Shown here in pieces: positions 11,301 to 25,844 of a DNA stretch of 64,000 bases. Origin of the DNA: Rhea pennata (taxonomy: Eukaryota > Chordata > Aves > Rheiformes > Rheidae); NCBI RefSeq assembly GCF_028389875.1, contig NC_084668.1:25340993-25404992 (forward strand), written 5' to 3'. Position numbers and translations under genes: made by a program. Each line of letters starts with the position of its first letter. The first letter of the stretch is position 1. The notes under the pieces are model-generated. The model searched no databases. It had not been told where the DNA came from and saw only the letters and a program-made list of their open reading frames with translations.

Positions 11301-14300
11301 AATTACAGTCTAAAGCAAATATACGATTTTGTTCCTTCAGCCTCCCCACAGCCTTCCACTTCATTGCCTGGCCCCACTGAACACTGGCGCACGCACACAC
11401 AGATGTATACATACAGATACAGGGTATTTTAGGTTTCCCACCTAAACATTTTTACCTTTCCACTGTAAAAGAATCACAAAAGTGACAGTTTATTTGAAGT
11501 CTAAAGTGTTTGACACTACCAAGAAGTATTTTTAATATCACTTGTGCACAGCTACCCTCTAATTTTTAGACACCTCAACATGATGCGCTAGAATCAGAAA
11601 GATTCATTTAAAGGGGAAAAGCAGGCTGGAGGGAAGAGCAAGCACAGATTAATATCCAAACCAGAATACACGCACTAAAAATTCTATGAAAAATTAGTTT
11701 AAGCAAAGGCTTGTGACTGTACTTCAGAGCCATGCTAACCACTTCCCTTGGTATCAGGGCTATTTACTGGAAAGGCACCAGCAGCCCATCATGTGACTCA
11801 GTCCACAAGTGCCCGCTTGTTCGTCCCTCTGTTGTGTAATTTCTTGACTTGCATCAGAGGAAATGATTGTTTTGGCAGGAGCTAAAAGGAGACGCAGGAA
11901 AAGCTAGTTCTCCTCGGCACGAGGAAGTCAGTCTGTTAACTGGGAGGGATTGCAGATGCAATGTTTTCCCCGAATTTAGAACTCAGATCCTTCCCACTGA
12001 ATATCAATCTCTATTTTGAGAGGAAATATATTAAGATATTTAATGCATGTATTACCATTGTCCAAGTATCTAACTTATGGGAGTCATATGCTTTGCGCAC
12101 TTTTCCCCTGGCAAACCAGTGGTGATTTTATTTTATCACCAGTTTTGTAAACAGGGAAAGAACCTCTCTCACCAGAGAAGAGCTTGCTTTGCTTTCCCAT
12201 GATCCATATAAGCAAAAGGTGCCTCTTACTCATGATTTGCTTTTTTCTTCATTTAGTTATATGCTCTCCCAACTACACTGATAGCTTAGTTTGGACTTAT
12301 AAAGGCAGTTTTAATAAGATAAACCTAAATGTTAAACAATTCACATTAAGCTACCATCTGGCCCCCCAATGGAAATTTTCATGTTTTAGATTTACATATC
12401 AGCATTTGCCATCTGGGCAGAGTCTGTTATACATTTTATGAGAAAACCTCTGACTATATTTGTGAAGTTTGACTATTAACTCTTATTGCTCCTAAGCAAA
12501 CATATTTGCAGCACGGTAAACAAAGGAAAGGGGCCCTATTTTCATGTTGTTCTCATAGACTAACTTTTCAGCTTTTTTAAAAAAATGTTCATCTTTGTTT
12601 CCTCCCTGTTTATCTAATCGATTTTGTTTGAAATATCAACCACTTACAGGGTAGAGTCAGTAAAGCAGAAACATCAGCAGGGGAAAAAAAAATCTAGCAT
12701 CTCAGACAGAGTTTTAAATTGTTATTAACTAATTCCTAATTACAGAGCACACCTCTTTTTTTTTTTTTTTTTTTTTTTGCTCATATGCTTTTTAATGTCA
12801 TGCCTTTTGCAACATAAACTGAGACAATATTAAGCATCTAGCTCACCAGACAAGGACTTCCCTTCCTTTCCCTTGATCCATTAGAACCTAACTTAGAGAA
12901 AAGGGAAAGTTTCACATACCAGGATGAAAAAAAACGAAGCAGCAATAGAATCAATGGATATTGCATCCTCAGGACGTTCAGAAGCACAAGAAGCAGGAAA
13001 ACACTCCTACAGCTTATTAGGAAGAGAACTGGCAAAGTACCCCCAAATTCCTATTTGTTTTCCAAAGATGAACAAAAAGCATCTTAAAACCTTGCAGTAT
13101 TCAAAACTGTAGGAAGCAAGGATCAGAGATCCTGAGATACTCCAAGACAAGAATGAAAGTGTGGGGAAGGGTAACAAAAAAAAATAACAGAAGGCATTGC
13201 AGGCTTTTTTTTTTTTAAGCACAAACAGTAGAAGTAACAGCTGAATGCCTTCCCATCATTATCTTCAGGAGGATTTTTTTTTTTACAGTAGGTTTTACAA
13301 ATGATTTATAAATCATTTAATATTTTCATATGATCTCCAGAAATTACTTTTTTTTCTAATATTCCAGATCCTGCAATCTGATAATTCTTTATCAAGGTAA
13401 GCTACCACCACTAGCAAAAAAAACCCCTGGTAACAGTAGATAAGGTTAACCCAACACTAATACTTTTTAAAAACAACTAGCCTTGAAAGCTGACTCATGG
13501 TTTTCAATCCCTTATAGTTAGAAGCACAATGTCAGAAGTTAATTCAAGAATTTGGATATGGTGAAGACATCAAAAACTTGAGAAGAGCAGCATTTTTGGG
13601 AAGAATGAGGAACAAGAAATAGCAGAAGCTATTTATGCTGGAGGACAGTGGGGGCACAATGGCAATTTTAGATGTCTGGATTTAGGATTTGGAAATGTGA
13701 CAGAACAGACAGCTGTCAAACAAAGCCACATGACAGCAACCTGTGATTTGTGACTCACAAAGTTAAATCCCTGGTCAAATCCCTGACTACCCTGAGGAGC
13801 TGCCCGCTGTCTCACATTTTTGACCACAACCTTTTTCCAGACAGTCTAGGGGAAAACAGTGTGCTTGGGTTGCAGGTAAACTTTTTTGTCTTTCATATTT
13901 ATGCCAGTATCCCTGCTGATGAGACTGACACTAAATGAACACTTGCTTTGGCTTCTTCATGTCCATTTACTCTGCCTGGTCCTAATTAGACCTCGGATGC
14001 CTGATTTCTTGCTCAGCAACCTCTTTTGAAGGCCAGTAAGACTGATTTACCCAGAAAAGGACCCTAACAGAGCTGAATGCTATATTTAAAGAACAGACAT
14101 TGTAAGAGAATTTCCATTCCTTGGTTATGTGAATAAGCATGTTGAAAAACGATGGTCACATGTCTTGGGACATTCTTTTGCCTCAGCAGAAACACAAGAG
14201 ACAGGCTTACTCCCTGAAATGTAAATGTTTATAAGCAAATTTCATTTTCTTACTGAAGAAACTTTTTGTATGCTTTTCCAGGCCAGGAGCAGAAGATGTC

Positions 14301-17300
14301 CTGATATTTTGTTAGCTAAAAGTGTTTAGCCTCTTTTTTCTCCAAACACACTTCACATTCCACAGACAGAAGCTCTCTTTGTATTCCGGCACGCTCTCCT
14401 AATAAATGCCAAATTGCCAGGATCTTCTCTTATAAATGAAATTAGTTGGAAAACTATTTGGCTATACAGCCCAGCATTCTTCAGACAGGTTCACCAAGAG
14501 TGTTATCTTTGCTAACAGCACAATATTTGCATAATGACAGTGTTATTATGCTAACAATGAAAGTGAGAGGCTCTGCCTGGCTGGAAGGATAGTCTTCCCC
14601 TACAAGGGCTTTCAGGAAACCATCACCCCCACAACCCTCACTCCAGAAATAACTTCTCTGAGAAGTAAATGACATATATATTTTATCTGAAGCATCATCT
14701 TCCAGGAATGCTATCAACAAAGACTACAACTATTAGGTCTGATTCTGCTTACAGCTCTTCCCATATCATACAAGCTATGGTGAACCAGCTAACCAAACTG
14801 AAAGGAACAAGATATACTTCATATATTCTCCAGTAATAGCGAAAAAAAAGGTTTTAAGCCTGTAGAGTGTAAAATGAGTGAGAACGTAACTGCAACAAAG
14901 AAAAGCTGTTTTAGAATGTTTATAGTCATAAATGTACACATTTAAATTCATTCCTACTCCAAAAGTTGCAAAATCCTAATGTCAACAATAGAGCAAGACC
15001 ACAGCAAGTAAAGAAAAACACTCATCACAAAGACAGCAAAGAGAAGGAAAAGAAGGAACACAAAAGGGAAGCTCACTTCTCCACTTCGACAATAGTTTTC
15101 TCTCTTTCTGAGAGAGAGGGGAAAAGAAAATCTCCACCTCTGTGCCATTCCTTAAAATACTGAAAGCATGCTAGGGTCTCACAGTACTCCATTCGAGCCT
15201 GGGGTGCAGCAGAAGGACCAACATTTTCCTCTGGCTCATTAATCTCTAGAGTCAGAAATACACACACAATTTCCTTTTTCCATTACATTTCATCTGCCTT
15301 TAGCTGACTGACCACTTCTGATACAACAGCTAGATCAGGGCATTCTTGTTAAGTATTGCAGATCTCTTTGCAGAAGATTGTTTAGCATTCTACTTTATAC
15401 ACTCCAAAAGTAGTCAAGTTGTCCTAAGTTGTATGATCAATGTGTATTTTAGCAGATAGCTTTAAAATAACACATTTTTAATACAGAGTATATGCCTTCC
15501 AGGGGCTGAAAGGTCCCGAGATTGATCCTCCCTCAACATCTTAAAAAAAAATGTGTTCTTTGAAAAGTCTAATTTAAATTTTACTTTTTCACAGTTTGGC
15601 TAGCATAAAAGCGTGTGGTTCCACACACCAGTTGAGACCTTATCTAGTTCCAGCTTTCATTCTGAGCTTGATTAGTGAAGTAACACTATCACTTTACTAA
15701 AACTGAACACATCAATGTATTTAGTCCAGTCCTCTTAGTTAACTATGTCCTTAGTTAAATGTCTTTTAAACAATTTTAGGTTTAGATAAAAGCTTCCACT
15801 CACATTCTGAATCTCTTTCAGTTTAACAGAGACATTTACTTGCCACTTCTTTACTGTCATCAGCAGGATTATAAAACAATTAAGTCACATTTATGGGCAT
15901 GCATATTACAATCCATTACATAAGCTGCATAATGAAATTGGGAGACTCTGGCAAAAAGATAGGATTGTTTTAAAAAAAGATTAAGATAGACTGTATTTTT
16001 TTTACATGCAGGATGCATCAACCAAAATCTACTCTGCTGCCCCAGCAAGTAAAATGAGTGATTCTATTGGGGCTTACTAGAAAGCTGCTGCATAATCACC
16101 ATTTATCGGACCAGGTAACTCCATTTTGAAAGGTATTCAAATAGCAGCCATCTCAGAAATCTACTTCATTTCAGGAAAAGTTGGTTTTAATAGCTTTATT
16201 TGCTATTGTTTTTCCCTCCCAAGTTAAACTCAAAATTGCACCATAACAAAACTAGCATTTATTGAATTTGTTTATGTTTACAGTAAGAAATCCTGGCCCT
16301 AAATGTAAACAAATAATATAAAAGTTATATACTTGAATGTAACCAGCATCTAAAAATACTGCTGACCTTTCAACCACAGGAACACATAAGCCTTCGCATC
16401 TCACTATTTTATATATTGAACCCATGGTACTTGAAAAACAATTACCTGCTAAATGATTGCCTTCAAGCTATCCTGTTGTACCGTGCCAGGCATGTACCAT
16501 GTGGACATTGCCACAGGTTATTCATTAGTTTATCTAGAAGAGGATTTGTATGATAATGGCTCAGTCATCTGGGAAACATGATCCAGTCAAACAATAGCAT
16601 GCTCTTACAGGCAATGAAACAAATCAGGAAGTTAAAAAAAACAAAAAAACAAAAACAAAAACCAAAAAAAAAAAAAAACAAGTATAGAAATAGAGAAAGG
16701 AACCTAATACAACTGCAAATAACCCATTTATTACGTTATATTAATCTCAAGTTATAACCTCATGGCCACTATTTTCATTTAACTAGGATTATCTACTTTT
16801 TGAAAAGCATGTTTCAGGTCAAACATGAGAATATAGTGCATCTGTTCTTAGGTCAAAACATTCTCTAGGATTATTTAGAATCTTAGTTGAACTATACACA
16901 TTACCACTGCTCTGAGATCTCTTACTATAAAGCCCCTATTTTTAGCTATCATTTTGCTGCTGGCTGGGTAGGTTATGGGGACAGGCACCAGATGCATTAT
17001 TACAGCTAAACTACAGCCTGAATGTGGAAACAGTGTGTCCTAGTATTACAAGAAGCATGTCTCACCAAGTTTCACTTCATTGATCTCACAAGCACCTTAC
17101 TTTTATTGTTGTTGTTCATGGGCCAACCTAGAATGGCAAGCAACTGGAATACCAGTGTGGGTTAGAAAAGCAGAGGTTCACTAACTGTAGTGCCAGCACA
17201 CATCCATCAGCTCTCATTCTGTAACACAGATATTTATTCCATAAAGCTGAATCAAGGAAATTCTTCCATACTTCCAAACTGAGCTGAAAAATAAAGAGCA

Positions 17301-20300
17301 AATATGCTTTTAAACTAAGAGAACTCATCACAAAACCTCATCAGCCTAGAAGTACCATCTGAAGAATAAAAAGATTAATAATTGAAAGGAGTTTAAAGAA
17401 GGTAAAACAGAGCAGAGTTAGTGTTTTATATTAAGAACATTAAGCACTCCAACTGGGCAACAGGAAAAGTGGACGGAAAGAAAACTGCTATAAGTCATGA
17501 GCACCAGTACTCTATTTCTGAGACAAAACTGGACATCCTGGTCCTCAAAACAGCCTGTAATACCTGGAGGACACAAGTGACAACTGTTGTCACTCTATTG
17601 AGATTACTAACTTTGAACTAAATCTACTGTTTTAGAAGCTATGTTGTTTCTAAATGCAGCACTATAATGTTTTCTATGATCCTAAATTCAATTTTGGTAG
17701 CAGAATTTGTCAATGACAGTCATTACATCCACTTTGCATTATCTCCTCAGCCAAAAGCTCTACATTTTCCTCCTCTTTCTTCTGCCTCTTTAGTTTTAAG
17801 GTACAATCCCAGAAAACTGGGCAATCAGCAATGCACACAGTTACCACACATAGCACAAAGTAACACACACAGTAACTACATAGTAACTCTGCATGGAATA
17901 GTTTGCTCCAGAGGTGGTCAGTTGTGACATATCCTGTATACTTTAGCCCAGATTTGGCAGGGATTTAGCACCTACCATCCTCTACAGTCTGTGGGGCACA
18001 GGTGCTTAAATACTTTTCATGATCAGAAAAATATTGCAATTAATGCACACTTTTCACATACATGATTTTTAGATATGAATGCCGAGAATTTAGTGCCAGC
18101 GCAGTTTTGAATACAGAAACAAGCAGTGTCCAATGTAATACTATATTAGAAAAATACACAGCAGCTATGTACTTCTGATTGCCCTGAAGCATATGATAAA
18201 GGGAAAAATTCAGCACAGTTTATTTTCCATTTTTTGAGTGTTTGACTTCAAATACAAGTTAAACAGGTTGTTCCATTTCTGCAGAGGAATAAGAACAGAA
18301 AATAGCCAAAAATGCATTGCTCTCCAGCAACTCACCATTGGACACTACAGAACCTTAAGAGCTTTGAGAAACAGAATTCCCTATGTGGAAAAATTTTGCT
18401 ATGGTGACAGCTCATCTTTCAAAGGAATAATTCATGATTAAATGGTTTATTTGACACTATGCACAACCTTCATTAGTGACATGCTTCAGTTGAGATAAGC
18501 ATTATTTAATAACTACATTCTTCAACTGTGCACTATTGAAGTAACCAGAAATGCTCTTCCAAAATTTACATGAAACAGCATAGAAATCCTTACTAAATTT
18601 GTATGAAATGAGTTTGTCCATTCTCCCTGCTTCCTACAATCATACCAAAATACACAACAGGAGTTGTTTTTCCCTATAATAAGGGAAGGTCAGATTTCCT
18701 TCACTCATTTTCTTAAACACTGAGGTTCATATATCTCTCAGTAAAAAACTCTATAAAAAAAAAACTATTAACCCCTAGATTTTTAGAAAGTTTTTATACA
18801 TAAAGGTCCTGAATGGTTAAACAATTAAACCAGAAGGGCCAAGAAAGGCAAACATGTCAGGTGTCCAAGTATCAATTTATCATTTTTGTACACGATGACA
18901 GCACTTCCATAAAGAAAAGGTAAACCTACTTAGGAACTGAGTAACACTGTAGTAGAAACTAAACTTTACTTTCTGTGTTCTGCAATCCAACCCTTACTTT
19001 TTAGGGTTCTGCCTATTATTCAATTCATAAATTGAAAGCAAAAGAAGCTAATTCATATTCCAAGATGTGAACAAGAGTAAGAAAACTGCTTTATAGTTCT
19101 TCCCTAATTACATAAATGCAGTAATTTTGATACCCTCTAAACATCCCCCCCAAAAAAAACCAACCCCCCCCCCCAAAAAAAAAAAAAAAAAATCAACCAT
19201 CGACAATTCATTCCTTCTGCACAAATCAGCAGCCTCTACTTCCTACTACTTTGCTTGGGGCTTCCATGTCTGCTCCTCTTGCGTAGAGAAGAGTCTCCCT
19301 ACTGGATCTCCTGGAACAGCTATCTGGCTTTTCCACTACTACAAAACAGTTGGTTATGACAAGGCTGCCTCTTTCACCCTTCTGATAAAGTGAACAGATG
19401 TACTTAGGAAATCAGAATAGAAGCCAGTTCCAGTGTGTGTCCCCTCACACACTTTACCAGCAGTTCTAATAACCAAAACAAGACTCTTTTCCAGGAATAA
19501 CAGACATGTCAATACACCTCTTCCATCTATAAATAGTAAAAAGGTTGTATGCCTGTCAAGGTGCTTAACAAGCATCCAATATTTAGGGGTGGGAAGGGAA
19601 AGAAGTAAGCCTAAGCAGTTCAAAGGTATATTACAGAAAATCAAGAAATTGTAAATCCAAAGTAACTCAGTGCAGTCTGCTAAACATTTATTTTTAGTTA
19701 ATAACTGTGTCTGTTATCTGAAAAATGAAGTGATCTCTTGGACATGTATAAAGCAATATATTTACATAATAAATGTTAACTAAGTTAAACTAGACACAAA
19801 CTGTTTTTATAGAACACTTGACCAGCGTAAGAGGGCAATTCAGAGCATTTTAGGTATTTTCTAGCACTGCAAATTTTATCTCCCACAACCACCAGCTGCA
19901 GTTTGATAAGGCACTCCAGTAGCTTCTGAAAGGAGAATGTTGGACCATGATAAAGAATATAGGTTGCCAAGAGAATTAGGGAAAGAACTAAACTTCCTTT
20001 TTCCTTCAGAAAGTACCAGACTTTTAATTATTCTGTACTCAGTGAAAAAGCACAGCAAATCTTCGTTTATCCTAAAGGCAAATAATATTTGAAAAGATAA
20101 AAACGATTCTTATTTTCAGCTTAGTTTGCTTCTTACTCCAGACTATGTTTTTTCTCCTGTGATGATTCACAATAAATTTCCTTGAAGAACATTTGATTAC
20201 TTGGCATTGTGAATTCAGTGCTATTTGTTATGTGAGCCAAAGATACCTTTTCTCTGTTGTGTTCCTCTTCTCTGCCATCATGATACTCCCAGCTCAGTAA

Positions 20301-23300
20301 GGAAAGAGGTGGCGGTGGTGAGCCAAGGCAGAATCTTTCCAATGGTTGAATAACCCTAGCAACAATGTTCAGAGTTTTTAAATTCATTCTGTTTGACCCT
20401 TCCTTTTTGCTTCCTTTGTGAAAAAAAGCACTTTCTTCCACATATCTGGGGAATCAAGACGGTATCCTACCCTTTTTCCACTAAGTTTCTGCATGCAAAC
20501 CTCCACGTTCGGGCTTTGAGAAGAGCTGTATTAACTGTCATTTGAGGAAGGTAGGGGGTATTTTTTTTTAAAGTTACCTTAAACAGCGTAACAAAGTGAA
20601 AAGGAAATCCTTTACAAAGATCCCATTTCAAGAGCAGAAAAGCTTGAGAAGAAACGGACTTACCTTGCTGCCTCTGAAGAAAGTGTCTAATCTCTAAAGA
20701 CAGGGTGAAACATTCCAGCACACTGCAGGCGTATCTATCAGCAGCTGAAGGACAGCAATTTGCTGATGTATGAAATAGAAAGTAAGTGCAACTGTCCTGA
20801 GTATTTGCTGCCAAATTAAAGTTTGTGTGCTGAATTCTCAAATTCAACAAGTAAGTTTATTCAGAAAAATGTTTCCAATATCTGCATTTACTGCTGGTTT
20901 TCCTGGTAGAAGACATTGTAAAAGATTTAATTGCTTTCCAGATAGAATTAGAATTAATTTTATTCCTTTTACTCAACAAATCGATCTGCAGAAGACCACT
21001 TAAAAACTACAGTTAATGCAGAATGCAAACAAGTTTCTAGTTTGGATCCTGGCTAAACAGTTTTCTGTCCCTGACCACTTCATTTTCTTATGCCTCAGTA
21101 AATACTCAGAAAATCAGAGTAAAGCAAGCTGTCAGTAAAAATCACAAATCTCCAAAATTTTTCTAGAGAATATAAATTTTCACATAACAAGATGCTGATA
21201 TCTTAGTGTAAATCATTACTCAGTCAATATTAAGTGTTCATCTGTCATTACTATTTGCATTTTATAAGACCTTGTTCATCATGTTTGCCATACACATGAT
21301 TTACTAAAAACATTCATCCCAAAGTTCACTCCAATTTGCTTTTAAAATAATTCTATGGCTCTGACCTTAATAACACAGAAATTTTTAGAATAATCTAAAG
21401 TACTTCAGTAATTTGTTATATCTCCATTAAATCTATCTCCATCTCATTATTTAAATGTCTGCCATTCTTCATTTTGCCAACAAAAGAAATTTTAAGGAAT
21501 GATGAGAGATGTCCACACTGGTTATCAGATGAGCAAGGATTCCCAAGAGTGGTTTGTGCAGACTAGATTCCTGAAGTGGCAGATGATAAAGGATCACAGC
21601 TCCAGCTGGAAAGTGTTCAGCAGAACTACAAAATTCTACTGAGTCACAACAATTTATACTAGCTGAAAAATTGACACAATAATCCTGTAATAGTCTGTTC
21701 ATATACCCAAGCTGAATTACAAAGCACAGTATCAAAAGCCACTGTATTGGAGCTAGGGCCTACAGAAGCATGAGACACCTAAGCAATTCTCAGCTTAAAC
21801 AATTTGGAAAACCAGCTGCCAGAAATTGGTATGACTTAGTATAATATATAAAACAGAGCTTACATCTGACACTATTAAAATAGTACTGTTTTTGCTATTA
21901 AAATACTTCTGTTTTCATCCTTAATTTCTTAATCCTATTCAAAAGTTGGGTTTTTGTTTTATTTATTTTTACAAATATCCATGAGAATCTTCTAAAAATT
22001 CCTCAGCTGACACATGGTCCTGCTTAACACCTCTCTACACTAAAACAAGTAGTAAGTGCAAATACAATTCAATGTTATGGAATAGTTGTAAGAAACACAT
22101 TCACACACCTCAGGTCACAGAAAATCACACCAGGTTCTACAATAACTTGCTCCGAGGATATCTAATGACTACAATATCTTCATTTGTATAAGTGCCTCAG
22201 TCACTACTTCTGCAATACAGGTGAGGGCAGACATTAGCATAATAAGCTATGATGGAACAGTCACTGACAAATCCTGGATGACCCCTGTGGCTAAACTTTG
22301 TGCTCTCAACACAGAGAAAAAGCTTCTGAAAAATTGTTACCTGTCTAAAACTGAGCTGCATCAACCTTCAGAGGCCCTTATATATTCTCTCTTTTGTCAC
22401 CTCTTTGCCCATCATTTTATTACCAAGCTGACTTTGGAACATGTATCTGGTTATGTAACATCAGGCAAATCTAACTGCAAATACCCTGTTAGGATAGAAT
22501 TCAATCTTCTTACCCTGTAGAACATAACTTACAGAAACAGCTCCTGAAGACAGAAAGAAAAAAAGATCAAGTGCCCAAGTCCAGGGAACACAAGTTACAA
22601 GTGCCAGCTACAGAGCAGATAGAGACTGGCCATTTTGCATGGGCTCTGACAGCATTCAGGATGACATACCTGTATCTACTGCATACTGCTTGTGAATTCT
22701 GAATAAGGATCTTCAAACAGTCCAAGCAATACAGGAATTATTCCACTCTAATTATAGCAATAAGTAGGGAGACATTAATTCTACCAGAAGAGTTCGTACA
22801 AACAAAAATCCCAACATTTTCCTATCTTAGATCTTTATGGCCAAGCAGCAGTAGTGATCAGAGCTGAAAGCAAAGTCTTAGCAACTTCACACATAATTCA
22901 GCTGCTTAAAAGTCACACCTTCAACATATAACACACATTAATTTCAAACACAGCAAATGGGCACACTCTTAATCACAAAACAAATCTCTTAAAAGCATGC
23001 TATCAACCAAACTCCTCTGAGTCAATTTCTCAAGTACGCAAACTTTGTTTTGCAAGCAGTCTCCATGAGCAGATTTTCTCTTAGTTACAAGAGACAGCAT
23101 GTAATACCAATATAATAAACAGCAATAAAACTTCAGAAGCGCAGGACAGAGATGTAGGGAGAGAGGAGGAGAATTTGATATCTTTAAGCTTCATAGTCAT
23201 ACAGAAGATACTTCCTTAAAAGGTTTGAAAGAAATTGTTTTCAAGCAGATCTTATGTAACTTGTTGCTGCAATGTTAAACTTTAAGGAAATTTATTTTCT

Positions 23301-25806
23301 TCTCTCCTCATTTTCAACTTCTTTGCTCGTAATAATACTGTACAAGCTGGTCTGTAAGTCTTAAGACAATATATCTGCAAGACAAGTACAGCATAGTTGG
23401 GTTGTCTCAACTTTCTCAGTACTGCAATAGCATCAACAATGAACAAACAAAAACAATTCTGGAAATGGTTTAGTTTATCTGTAAACACAGGAAACATTAG
23501 AAGTCATTTACAGTACTTTCACAATAACTTACCTAAAAATAAACATTATTGTATATTCCTTTTTCACAGTATTAAAACTGCAGCTAATCTGACCAAATTA
23601 GAAATCTGAAGTGATATGGAAACTCTCAGCCAGATCTGTAGTATAGAAGTAACACTTAAGTGGGTGTAAATTCTAAGTTTTACTCATTCTATCAAAGACT
23701 CATCAGTATTTGTGCTGCTACCTTTACCCTGCTGCTAAAAAAAACTGTTAACTCCTGAAGTTATTAACATTCTTATTAAGTTCTATTAGCTTTCCAGCAT
23801 CTCCAATGATGAACATACCATAATATTTTAATCAATTCTTTTAAAGTGAATAGTAAAATGGAACTTAGGAGTCAAACATGAAGCCCATACATAAACACAT
23901 AATACATCTACACAAAGCTGCAATCAATTGTCAGTTAAAAAACTCTGAGCAAACATTTTAGCAAGAATTCAAAACAGCTAAAGACAGAAAACAGAAGATA
24001 CTTTATAACACAAAGACAAATTGAATTCTTCAAAGGAGTCAAATAACTGAGCATTTTTTATCCTTACTTGATGATGTTACAGGTTTCTTGGTTAACCAAT
24101 TTAACATTTAATTCAAATGTATCATGTCAATTTTGGTTTTGAGAGACATTACTTCTATCTCAGGCACTGTTGGACTCTATGTCAACATAAAAAATACGCT
24201 TATGTAAAACAATGTACTTGAGGAATGTATTTTTTCTTTTCATTTTGTTCTTTCTTTTAAAAAGGTAGTAAAAAAAATAAGATAGATAAAAATCACCAAA
24301 ACAAAGAAATCCTGAGACAAAGTCGTCCCTGTGCTTACTTCAGTACTGTGGATGCACAGAGTTACTCTTTAGAACTTTAGAATAGCTTCAGCACAATACA
24401 ATTACTTAGCTTCTTCCTATTCTCAATTAAGACGTGACTGTCACTAGTATTAGTTTTCCTATACAGAAAGGAGAGACAGTAGGAAGATTACACAATGATT
24501 ACCTTTACTTGAAATTTATTTGCCTGTATTTGTTTCAGATATACCTTTCATGTTTTAACGCAATTTTACCCACTACAAATAGTTTTGCTGGCTTCACTTC
24601 TTACTCACTAGTTTAACTGTTTACTTTAATAAAACAAATATGCTATAAAGCTATTACAGTTGAGCAACCCTGAACAAGATTGCAGGTCACTGTAAGTCAT
24701 CTTTGGATAACACATCTTTAAAGTCATGAGTTTCAACTACTCTTATCTGGTTTTTCATTGGTCTATGTTAAAAAAAAGAAAAAAAAGAAATCTTGCATAA
24801 CTGGCAGACAAAGTGTTTCCAAAACCAGTTAAACTAGATTATCACAAAAAAAAAAAAAAAAAGAGAGAGAGAACTAATCAGAAAAATATATTGAATTACT
24901 TTCCCTCTACCTAAGCTTGTATTTTGTGGCACATAGTCCATTTTGATATAATACATTGTATTAGAAAATGGAAAAGACTTCAAAATGTTTCAAGTTCTCT
25001 AAGAATATCCTATAATAAAATAATAGTTTACTTGAGGTTGGAATTAGATGGAGGCCAAAACAAACTTTAACTAGGTGATTAACCTGGAGACTTTGGAGGA
25101 CTTTTTGCTGGCTGCAATTCAGACACTGCAGCAGGGGATTAATATTTAATTCATGCTGATGGGTTACTGCCTAGACTTGTACTGCGTGAACCTCAGCCAA
25201 CACAATTACTGTAAATACATCACACTTTCACAAATTGACCTTATTTTACTGAATGGTTTAGTTATTTTAACTTCAAGAGGAAAAAAAGGAAAGAAATATC
25301 TAGATACAAACAGAAACCCTTTCCTTCCACGAAGCACATGTCCAGTGTTGACAAGCATGTGCATACCGAATGTCATTTACTCTGTCCTTTGGAACTCTTG
25401 CCTTCCCCTGTATGTAAGTCTACCATTTTCTGAACCTGTAACTGCTTCTTTTCATAAGAGAAATGCATTCCAATAATCTTTCAATGGTTCAAAAAAGAAA
25501 AAAAAAAAAACCTGACAGGTGTTACTGTTTTGGGGGTGGACAAGGGTTTTTCAGCATTTATTTTTTGAAAGACCAGAGCTAACAATATTTGATACCTATG
25601 TCTACGAAAAACGTAAAAAAACTTTTTAAAAGGATGAACTCATCTTACAGAGAAAATTAGTGAACAAATACTTCACTTAGCTCCTTCCACTTCCAGTGTT
25701 GTTCATCATCTCACAAGGTCCTTTGTAATCCACAAAGGCAGAGACCAAAACTTTAAGGAAATAAATACGCTTATCATACTATTGCTACATTTATTTCAGC
25801 TGGGAA

Positions 25807-25844
<38 letters not shown>

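Noticed and set aside
11791-11801. TGACTCAGT taken as an ARE
   Set aside because: It lacks the GC that completes the ARE core. It is only an AP-1-type site, common by chance.
20133-20850. Minus-strand frames of 102 and 127 codons in NFE2L2 intron 1
   Set aside because: Different frames, no recognisable domain and no clear splice context. Treated as chance, although the local length is somewhat high.
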